A stretch of DNA of 10,001 bases, from the NCBI GenBank assembly GCA_028287205.1, contig JAQBQC010000273.1, positions 1 to 10,001 on the forward strand, given 5' to 3'. Source of the stretch: Gemmatimonadota bacterium. GTDB taxonomy: Bacteria; Gemmatimonadota; Gemmatimonadetes; Gemmatimonadales; Gemmatimonadaceae. A model generated the notes under the pieces. That model did no database searches. It saw only the letters and a program-made list of their open reading frames with translations, and had not been told where the DNA came from. A program made the position numbers and the translations under genes. Each line of letters starts with the position of its first letter. Position 1 is the stretch's first letter. Positions 1 to 6,760 of the stretch are shown here, piece after piece.

Positions 1-2603
1 CCGGCGGGATGGCCACCGTGTATCTCGCACACGATCTGCGGCACGATCGCAGCGTCGCCGTCAAGGTGCTGCGACCCGAGCTCGCCGCCGTGATCGGCGC
101 CGACCGGTTCCTCGCCGAGATCAAGACGACGGCCGCGCTGCAGCATTCGCATATCCTGCCGCTCTTCGATTCGGGCCAGGCTGACGGATTTCTGTTCTAC
201 GTGATGCCGCTCATCGAGGGAGAGTCGCTGCGCGATCGCCTCAATCGCGAGCACCAGCTGCCGGTCGACGATTCGGTGCGGCTCGCGAAGGAGATCGGAT
301 CCGCGCTCGACTACGCGCATCGACACGGCGTGATCCATCGCGACATCAAGCCGGAGAACATCCTGCTGCACGATGGCGGGGCGCTCGTGGCCGACTTCGG
401 TATCGCGCTCGCGGTGAGTCATGCCGGCGGCAATCGCATGACGGAAACCGGCCTCTCGCTCGGCACGCCCGGCTACATGAGTCCCGAGCAGGCGACCGGT
501 GAGCGCGGCCTCGATGCGCGCTCCGATGTGTACAGCCTCGGCTGCCTTCTCTATGAGATGCTCGCCGGAGAGCCGCCGCACACCGGCCCCACGGTGCAGG
601 CGATCATCGCCGCCGTCGTGACGAAAGAGCCGGAACGACTCGGCGCGCGGCGTCGCTCCGTTCCGGCGAACATCGATGCCGCGGTGCACAAGGCGCTCGC
701 GAAGCTGCCCGCAGACCGCTTCGCAACGGCCGACGCGTTCGTTCGCGCGATCAGCGAGCCGTCGACAGGTGTGACGCCGGCGCCGGCCATGAGTGGATTC
801 ACGCCGGCCGCCGCCCCGCCTCCCTCGAGAAAGCGCACGACGGTGGTCGCGGGTGCGCTGCTGCTTCTACTGATCGCTGTCGCCGTCTCGGGCTGGATGC
901 GCCCGCGCGAACAGCCGTTCATGAATCGCTACGCGCTCTTTCTTCGCGCGAACGAGGCCGTCGCCACCACCGCGCTCGGCGGGCACATCGCGATCTCGCC
1001 CAATGGGCGGCGCATCGTCTACATGGCACGCGGAGAAGGTACGACGCGCTTGTTCGTGAAGGATGCGGATCAGTTGAGCCCTACACCGCTGCAGGGCACG
1101 GACGGTGCGTCGAGTCCCTTCTTCTCGCCCGATGGCCGCCAGCTGGGATTCGTGAAGGACGGCAAGACCGTTCGCGTTTTGCCGCTGGAGGGTGGCTCAC
1201 CGCTCACGCTCACGGATAGCGCCAACGCGACAGCCGCCGACTGGGGAAGCGACGGCTACGTGTACTTCGAGACGGATTCGGGAATCGCTCGCATCCGCGC
1301 TACGGGGGGCCGCTCCGAGCGCGTCTACACATTCGGGGCGAGCGATCATGTAGTGGGCGCCGAGTGGCCCGTGGTCTTGCCGGGGTCCAAGGGACTGCTC
1401 TTTCGCCGGCGACGCGAGGGTCAGGGCCCCGCGGACTTCGAGATCATGGCGATGTCGTTGCCGCACGGAGAGGCGCACTCGCTGATTCGCGGCATCTTCG
1501 CGCGCTACGCCGCCACCGGCCATCTCGTGGTCATCACCGCCGATGGAAAGTTGCTGGTCGTTCCCTTCGATGCGGGCAAGCTCGCGCTCACGGGCCCGCC
1601 CGTCGCCTTGTACGAAGGACTCGAATCGAACGCCTTCAGCTCCGCGGTCGCGCTCTCGGCCACCGGCACGCTCGTCTATCCGACAGCGAGTCAGGCCTCG
1701 GCACGAGAGCTCGTGTGGGTGTCGCGTGAGGGTGTGACGAGTGCGGTCGACTCGGCGTGGAAGTTGGAGGGAACGGTCAACTCGCTCGGATTGGCACCGA
1801 GCGGAAAGGCAATCGCAGTCGAGCTGAATCGAAATGGAAAGTCGGACATCTGGGTGAAGCAGCTGCCGAACGGGCCGTTCTCTCGCATCACCTTCGGAGA
1901 CACGAACTTTTTCCGCCCCTCGTGGACGCCGGATGGCAGCCACGTGCTCTACCTCGGGGATCGTGGCGACGGCGGCGGCACATCGTTCACCAAACGCGCG
2001 GATGGTGTAGGCGCCGCGGTTCGCGTGTTCCCCTCGAAGATCGGATTTGGACAGGCGTTCGAATCACCGGATGGCCAGTGGCTGATCGCGCGGCGTGTGG
2101 CAGGCGAGACGGGGAACGGCGACATCCTGGCGCAGCATATCGGCGACACGACACTCGTGCCACTCGTGGCCTCGCCTGCGCGCGAGACCACTCCTGCGCT
2201 GTCACCCGACGGCAAGTGGCTCGCCTACTCCTCGGACGAGTCGGGCACGTTCGAGGTCTACGTGCGCCCCTTTCCCGATATTGCGACCGCACGCTGGCAG
2301 GTCTCGACCGCAGGCGGCAGCGCGCCGCTCTGGTCGCACAGTGGCAAGGAGATCTTCTTTCGCAACAATCACGGAGATCTCGTGGCTGCACAGGTGAGAA
2401 CGTCACCGTCGTTCACGGTCGACTCACAAAAATCATTGTTCGCGCTCGGACAGTTCTCCTTTGGCGGTCCGGTGCAGCCGTACGCGGTCGCCCCCGATGA
2501 CAAGCGCTTTCTCATGCTGCGCGAGACCGTTGCCGGGGAATCGGGGCTGCTCGTGGTGAACGAGCATTGGTTCGAGGAGCTGAAGGCGCGCGAGCAGAAG
2601 TAG
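1..2603 (+). CDS. Receptor-type Ser/Thr protein kinase with C-terminal WD40/TolB-like propeller (5'-truncated by window edge)
   Basis: Membrane Ser/Thr kinase of the PknB-like bacterial family, predicted to phosphorylate unknown cytoplasmic proteins in response to an extracytoplasmic signal. The reading frame is open to the left edge: the two codons before the ATG at position 9 encode Gly-Gly, completing the glycine-loop motif GGMATVYLA, so that ATG is internal and the true start lies about 35 codons upstream by comparison with the neighbouring paralogue. Counting from the ATG at 9, I see the ATP-binding Lys19 (VAVK), helix-C Glu37, catalytic loop HRDIKPEN (His110, Asp112), DFG at 129-131, activation loop ending GTPGYMSPE (152-160), a Pro/Ala-rich linker (250-275), one transmembrane segment (about 278-296), then a long region with repeated S-P-D-G-type strands (for example ISPNGRRIVY, FSPDGRQLGF, LSPDGKWLAY) typical of PD40/TolB-like propellers. 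All catalytic residues are present, so it is probably an active kinase. It ends 5 bases from the convergent paralogue. Its substrate and ligand are unknown. Confidence 0.95.
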   Translation, partial: GGMATVYLAHDLRHDRSVAVKVLRPELAAVIGADRFLAEIKTTAALQHSHILPLFDSGQADGFLFYVMPLIEGESLRDRLNREHQLPVDDSVRLAKEIGSALDYAHRHGVIHRDIKPENILLHDGGALVADFGIALAVSHAGGNRMTETGLSLGTPGYMSPEQATGERGLDARSDVYSLGCLLYEMLAGEPPHTGPTVQAIIAAVVTKEPERLGARRRSVPANIDAAVHKALAKLPADRFATADAFVRAISEPSTGVTPAPAMSGFTPAAAPPPSRKRTTVVAGALLLLLIAVAVSGWMRPREQPFMNRYALFLRANEAVATTALGGHIAISPNGRRIVYMARGEGTTRLFVKDADQLSPTPLQGTDGASSPFFSPDGRQLGFVKDGKTVRVLPLEGGSPLTLTDSANATAADWGSDGYVYFETDSGIARIRATGGRSERVYTFGASDHVVGAEWPVVLPGSKGLLFRRRREGQGPADFEIMAMSLPHGEAHSLIRGIFARYAATGHLVVITADGKLLVVPFDAGKLALTGPPVALYEGLESNAFSSAVALSATGTLVYPTASQASARELVWVSREGVTSAVDSAWKLEGTVNSLGLAPSGKAIAVELNRNGKSDIWVKQLPNGPFSRITFGDTNFFRPSWTPDGSHVLYLGDRGDGGGTSFTKRADGVGAAVRVFPSKIGFGQAFESPDGQWLIARRVAGETGNGDILAQHIGDTTLVPLVASPARETTPALSPDGKWLAYSSDESGTFEVYVRPFPDIATARWQVSTAGGSAPLWSHSGKEIFFRNNHGDLVAAQVRTSPSFTVDSQKSLFALGQFSFGGPVQPYAVAPDDKRFLMLRETVAGESGLLVVNEHWFEELKAREQK

Positions 2604-2608
2604 GATCG

Positions 2609-5302
2609 CTATTGCGGAGCGAGATCCGCGATCCAGACGTTGCTCTGCCGGTCCTCCACCGGGAAGTAGAAGCGCGTCGCGCTCATCGCGAATCCCTGCC
2701 GCGACGATGGCCGCGCGAGATCCGGAAAGCGCACGACCACCCGCGGCGTGCCGCCCGCCACTGGTACGACGCTGAACATCGCGTGGCCCGCGGCGTCGTG
2801 CGACTTGAAGTAGAGCGAGCGGCCGTCCTTGCTGAAGATGACCGTTTCGGGAAGCGGCTCGCTTTCCGGACTCGCGTACACGGTGCGCGCCGAGCCTGAG
2901 TCAGCGGGGATGAGCACGATCGCCCTATGGACCACGGCCACAATCCACTTGGCGTCGGGTGACCACATGAGGAACGCATCGCTCGATCTCAGCGGCGCGT
3001 CGCCGAAATAGAGACGACGCGTTGCCGACCATTTGTCGGGTGCCAGCCGCGTCGTCATGAAGCCGGCGCCTGTGACCTGCTCGAAGAACGTCAGGCGCTT
3101 TCCCTCGGGCGACCACTGGGGATAGCTCTCCTGGGCACTCGTCTTCGTGACGAGCTCGATCGGGCCCCCATCGAGCGGCTTCACTTCGACGTCGCGATTC
3201 CCGGCGCGAAAGGAGTGGTAGGCGAGCAGGCGGCCGTCGGGAGACAGCTCGGGCGCGAACGTGTCGAACGGCTCGCTCGTGAGCTGCTCGGGGTCGCCGC
3301 CGCCGATGGGCACACGATAGATGCTGGCAAGGCCATCGTGATCCGAATCGTACAGAACCCACTTGCCATCGTGCGACACGCCGACTGCCTCGATGGTCTG
3401 CGGCCCGCTCGTGACCGGCGTCGCATCGGTTGAGAGGGCGACGCCGCTGGCGGGGATGGGAAGCGAGTAGATGTTCGCGTGGCCGGAGTACAACGAGTAC
3501 GCGACACGATGCGAATCGTTGGTCATCGAAAGCGATCTCGCGTTCAGCCCCGTCGTCACGCGCATCGGGCTCGAGCGCAATGTGCCTTTCGCCGAAACCG
3601 CAACCTCGTACACGTCCAGCGGTCCGTCGCGATTGGAGATGAAGAAGAGCCGATCGCCGGACGGAGCCCACTCGGGGCTTTGGTTCATCGCGTGATCGTT
3701 GGTGACGTGCACCACGCTACCGCCCCCGCTGGGCACGATGATCACTGCGCTCGGCGCCTTGTTGGCGAAGTTCGCGCCGGGATCGCGCGCAAGCCCGTTG
3801 CCGGATACGCAGGCGATCAACGGCGCGTGCCGCGACCACCGACACGAGCCGACGTCCTGCGCACCGCTCGTCACCAGGCGGTGCGTCTGGCCGTCGGCGC
3901 TGGCAATGAAGATCGAGTCGAGTCGCGCGTACACGAATTCTCGTCCGTCGGGCGACCAGCTCGCGGTGGTCACCGAGTCGTTGAGCGCGTTGGCGATCAG
4001 CGCGCGCGCGTGTCCGCCCAACGCGGGAGCGACGGCGACCCCGTTCGGCGTGCGAAAAAGAATCTGTGAGCCATCGGGCGACCATTGCGGCTCGAACTCC
4101 TGCGCCGTCGAGTCGTCGGTGAGCGGAATGGAGCGTCCGCCCCCGATCGGGCGGATGAAGATTCTCGCACGCGCAGAGTTGCCGGCGGCGAACGCCACGA
4201 GCTTTCCGTCGGGGGAGATCGCGGGATTGATCTGCAGCCCGCTCTCGTTCGTGAACTGCGTCGCGCGCCCGAAGGCGATCGAGGGAGCGAGCTTGCGCGA
4301 AGAGGTGAGGGCGATGGCGCCCGCTATCACGACGAGCAGCCCCGCGAGGCCGGCCGCGATGAGCCAGTTTCTTCGTCGCGAGGCGCGCGGTGCCACCGGC
4401 GCCAGTCGAGCGCTCGTTGGCGTGAGACCGCCGCTGGGCGTGGCGAGCGGCTCGAGCACCGAGAGCAGCTCGGCGGCGGTCTGCCAACGGTCCGCCGGAA
4501 GCTTGGCGAGACAGCGCATCACGGCGTTCGAGAGCGCGGGCGAGACGCCGGGACGATGCTTCTGCACCGACTCCGGCGTCTCCGTGACGTGGGCGGCGAG
4601 CACCTGCTGCGGCGTACCGGAGAACGGCAGCCGTCCCGTCAGCAATTCGTACGCAACCACGCCCACTGCGTAGATGTCGGCGCGATGATCGATGGCTGGA
4701 TCGGCCGTGGCCTGTTCGGGCGACATATAGGACGGCGTGCCGAGCGCGACTCCCATGGTGGTGAGCGTTCCGGCGTTCGTGGCCTCGCTCACCGCGCGCG
4801 CGACCCCGAAGTCCGTCACGAGCGCATGACGCCCGGAGAGCATCACGTTGTCGGGCTTGATGTCGCGATGGACAACGCCATGTTCGTGCGCGTGCGCGAG
4901 TCCGTCGACGATCTCGATGAGGAGGCGCACCGCGTCGGTCACCGGCAGCTCGTGCTCGCGGTTGAGACGCTGCCGGAGCGACTGGCCCTGCACGTACGGC
5001 ATCACGAAGTACAGGAGCCCATCGGCTTCGCCGGAATCGAGCAGGGGCAGAATGCTCGGGTGCTGGAGCTGCGCAGCGATCTCGATCTCGCGCTGAAAGC
5101 GCGCGGCGCCGACGGATGCGGACAGATCGTCGCGCAGCACCTTGATCGCCACCTTGCGGTGGTGCTTGACGTCCTCGGCGAGATACACCGTCGCCATGCC
5201 GCCGGCACCGAGCTCGCGCTCGATGACGTACCGTCCGATCAGGCTCTCGTTGATCCGCGCGATGCGGTCTTTCACGACGCGTGCCAGCTCAGCATGCGCC
5301 AA
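2609..5302 (-). CDS. Receptor-type Ser/Thr protein kinase with C-terminal WD40/TolB-like propeller
   Basis: Complete 897-residue membrane Ser/Thr kinase, paralogous to the convergent gene on the left. Order of parts: short N-terminal tail, glycine loop GAGGMATVY (32-40), Lys54 (VAIK), helix-C Glu72, HRDIKPDN (145-152), DFG (164-166), activation loop with several Thr ending GTPSYMSPE (188-196), Pro/Ala/Ser linker (about 285-310), one transmembrane segment (about 313-333), and an extracytoplasmic region with about eleven S-P-D-G-like strand motifs (ISPDGKLVAF, WSPDGSQILF, LSPDGRLLAY, WSPEGKRLTF and others), consistent with one or two TolB/WD40-like propellers. The start codon is TTG; I accept it because GGGTGA lies 9 bases upstream, whereas the next candidate, GTG at codon 10 (5275), has no good ribosome site. 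Catalytic residues are intact. It is transcribed away from the LssY-domain gene, with 169 bases between them. The signal it senses and its substrates cannot be read from the sequence. Confidence 0.95.
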   Translation of the reverse strand: MAHAELARVVKDRIARINESLIGRYVIERELGAGGMATVYLAEDVKHHRKVAIKVLRDDLSASVGAARFQREIEIAAQLQHPSILPLLDSGEADGLLYFVMPYVQGQSLRQRLNREHELPVTDAVRLLIEIVDGLAHAHEHGVVHRDIKPDNVMLSGRHALVTDFGVARAVSEATNAGTLTTMGVALGTPSYMSPEQATADPAIDHRADIYAVGVVAYELLTGRLPFSGTPQQVLAAHVTETPESVQKHRPGVSPALSNAVMRCLAKLPADRWQTAAELLSVLEPLATPSGGLTPTSARLAPVAPRASRRRNWLIAAGLAGLLVVIAGAIALTSSRKLAPSIAFGRATQFTNESGLQINPAISPDGKLVAFAAGNSARARIFIRPIGGGRSIPLTDDSTAQEFEPQWSPDGSQILFRTPNGVAVAPALGGHARALIANALNDSVTTASWSPDGREFVYARLDSIFIASADGQTHRLVTSGAQDVGSCRWSRHAPLIACVSGNGLARDPGANFANKAPSAVIIVPSGGGSVVHVTNDHAMNQSPEWAPSGDRLFFISNRDGPLDVYEVAVSAKGTLRSSPMRVTTGLNARSLSMTNDSHRVAYSLYSGHANIYSLPIPASGVALSTDATPVTSGPQTIEAVGVSHDGKWVLYDSDHDGLASIYRVPIGGGDPEQLTSEPFDTFAPELSPDGRLLAYHSFRAGNRDVEVKPLDGGPIELVTKTSAQESYPQWSPEGKRLTFFEQVTGAGFMTTRLAPDKWSATRRLYFGDAPLRSSDAFLMWSPDAKWIVAVVHRAIVLIPADSGSARTVYASPESEPLPETVIFSKDGRSLYFKSHDAAGHAMFSVVPVAGGTPRVVVRFPDLARPSSRQGFAMSATRFYFPVEDRQSNVWIADLAPQ
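2611..2632. other. Short stem-loop at the convergent kinase junction
   Basis: Just after the stop of the + strand kinase, and inside the last codons of the - strand kinase, ATTGCGGA (2611-2618) can pair with TCCGCGAT (2625-2632) across a 6-base loop, giving an 8-bp stem with one T-G wobble. It could slow or end transcription from either side. No T-run follows on either strand, so it does not meet the usual definition of an intrinsic terminator, and a stem this short can arise by chance in GC-rich DNA. Confidence 0.25.
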
Positions 5303-5471
5303 GATATGGTTTCACCCGTCGCTTCGATACCCAACTGCCAGACTGGTCCTGGTATCGCTGCAGGCTTGCGGACCTTCCCAGTCGCTTTCGGATACTAATC
5401 AAGGCTGGCGATCGAGTCGTGGCCGCGAGCGCCTGGAACGTCGTGGGGAAAACTTTACGCGATGATCGTGT
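5303..5471. promoter_or_regulatory. Divergent intergenic region between kinase 2 and the LssY-domain gene
   Basis: This 169-bp non-coding stretch must hold the start signals of both flanking genes. It contains an imperfect dyad: CGATACC (5325-5331) and GGTATCG (5351-5357) are exact reverse complements, and CCAGACTGG (5338-5346) sits almost at the shared centre. This could be an operator or a hairpin in the kinase leader. A weak sigma-70-like candidate on the + strand is TTGCGG (5366-5371) with GATACT (5391-5396), but the 19-base spacer is long and each box matches consensus only partly. No convincing -35/-10 pair was found on the - strand. The LssY-domain gene has no clear Shine-Dalgarno sequence close to its ATG. 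Confidence 0.35.
5312..5317 (-). promoter_or_regulatory. Ribosome binding site supporting the TTG start of the second kinase
   Basis: On the - strand this reads GGGTGA. Its last five bases match the anti-Shine-Dalgarno complement, and 9 bases separate it from the TTG at 5302. It is the reason for choosing the rare TTG start over the in-frame GTG at 5275. Confidence 0.5.
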
Positions 5472-6743
5472 ATGGGATGTGATCGCAGAATTCGGGTCTG
5501 GCTTTGCGCGTCGGTCGCACTGATCGTCGCGCCTGCCGCGCTCCCCGCCCAGCAGCTCATCGCTGGCGACACGCTGCACCTCCGCCTCGTCGATCGCATC
5601 CGCAGCCACCATCGCGCGCGCCCAGAGGTGCACGCGCTCGTCATCGCGCCTCTCGCGACCGCAAACGGACGGAGCATTATTCCGCCGGGAAGCGTCTTGT
5701 CTGGCCGTGTCACCGGCGGAGGGAAGGAGCGCTTCGCCGGGAAGCGACATTGGCTGGGGCTCGAGCTCGACAGCATCGCCGTGCCCATCGATGATCCGGC
5801 GCACGACACCGTTCGCGCGGCCGTATCGATGCGCATCGTCGCGGTTGACGACGCGCGCGAGTCCGTCGATACCGCTGGCCGCATTGTCGGGCCGCCCATC
5901 CCCTCCATGATTCGCCCGAAGCGAGACTGGGCGATAGCCGCGCTCGGGTTTTTTCATCCGTTAGGAGCGATCGTACTTGCAGCGACGATCGAGGGAGAGG
6001 TGGCGGAGCGTCATCGTGCAGTATCGCTCGGCGCTGGAACGGAGCTGAGTGCGGTGATGACTGGAACCACGACACTGGCACGCTGGACCGAATGGAAGCC
6101 GCCGCCGCGCATCGAGAGCGGCGCGGCCATTGTGAGCAACGCGAACGCGGACTCGATCGCCGCATCGGCGCCGGTTCATGCGGCGTTGCGCGAGAGAAAT
6201 GCACCTTCGGATATCATCGGAATCGCGGTGATCGGCTCCGCCGCGCGCATGCGCGATGCGTTAGCCGCGGCCGGCTGGACGCGCGCCGTCCCGATGACCC
6301 TTCACAGTGACATCGTCACCTTCATGAAAGCGGCGAAGGGTGAAGGCTACAATGCTCAACCAGTCTCCGAGCTCGTGCTCGGCGGCCGCACGCCCGATGA
6401 CGTGTACGAGAAGGTGGCCGACACATTCGTCAGGCGGCACCATTTCCGCGTGTGGCGCTGGCCGGCAGGCGGTGCGAAGGACGACGTCACCGCACTCTGG
6501 CTCGTCGCGGCGACTCACGATACCGGTTTGATGTTCTCCAGACAGCGCCATTCGTTCACGCACACTGTCGATCCGCGCATCGATCTCGAGCGCGACAAGA
6601 TCGTGAGCGATCTCGTGGCCGCGGATCGCGTCGCTGCCGTGAGCTACGTGCCGCGAGCTGTGCCGCCTGGCGGTGCGGTGGTGAATGGCGGTCGCGCCGC
6701 CGTCGTCACCGATTGGCGAATGGCGGTAGTAGTCCTGAAGTAG
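5472..6743 (+). CDS. Secreted or periplasmic protein with C-terminal LssY-like domain
   Basis: A 423-residue protein that probably acts outside the cytoplasm; no biochemical function is established for this domain. Residues 1-27 look like a signal peptide: basic start (CDRRIR), hydrophobic core, and cleavage near LPA-QQ. Residues 30-200 contain a beta-rich region with IPPGSVLSGRV (70-80) and GTELSAVMT (189-197), resembling the pore-lining TrbI-like folds seen in some secreted proteins, plus a hydrophobic stretch (152-173) that might insert in a membrane. Residues about 245-415 match the LssY C-terminal pattern as I recall it: IGIAVIGS, AAGWTRA, HFRVWRW, and the DPRIDLERDKIVSDL segment. The usual membrane partners of LssY (DedA/SNARE-type or PAP2 domains) are absent, so this is a stand-alone version. 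An upstream in-frame stop (5463) leaves ATG 5472 as the only good start; its ribosome site is weak. It is divergent from kinase 2 and convergent with the histidine kinase, 17 bases away. Confidence 0.75.
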   Translation: MGCDRRIRVWLCASVALIVAPAALPAQQLIAGDTLHLRLVDRIRSHHRARPEVHALVIAPLATANGRSIIPPGSVLSGRVTGGGKERFAGKRHWLGLELDSIAVPIDDPAHDTVRAAVSMRIVAVDDARESVDTAGRIVGPPIPSMIRPKRDWAIAALGFFHPLGAIVLAATIEGEVAERHRAVSLGAGTELSAVMTGTTTLARWTEWKPPPRIESGAAIVSNANADSIAASAPVHAALRERNAPSDIIGIAVIGSAARMRDALAAAGWTRAVPMTLHSDIVTFMKAAKGEGYNAQPVSELVLGGRTPDDVYEKVADTFVRRHHFRVWRWPAGGAKDDVTALWLVAATHDTGLMFSRQRHSFTHTVDPRIDLERDKIVSDLVAADRVAAVSYVPRAVPPGGAVVNGGRAAVVTDWRMAVVVLK

Positions 6744-6760
6744 GCGCGTGCATCTACCGG

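Noticed and set aside
9..11. ATG at 9 as the start of the first kinase
   Set aside because: The preceding in-frame codons encode Gly-Gly of the kinase glycine loop, so the gene continues to the left of the window.
3699..4673. 324-codon open frame on the + strand, opposite kinase 2
   Set aside because: Another antisense shadow, overlapping the previous one in a different frame; no recognisable motifs.
4085..5398. 437-codon open frame on the + strand, opposite kinase 2
   Set aside because: It lies antisense to a complete kinase with intact motifs. Its translation is rich in Arg/Glu/His without domain features, the usual mirror of a GC-rich gene.
5434..5470. ECF-sigma-like promoter (TGGAAC with CGT) before the LssY-domain gene
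   Set aside because: The spacing between the two boxes is about 27 bases instead of the roughly 16 expected.
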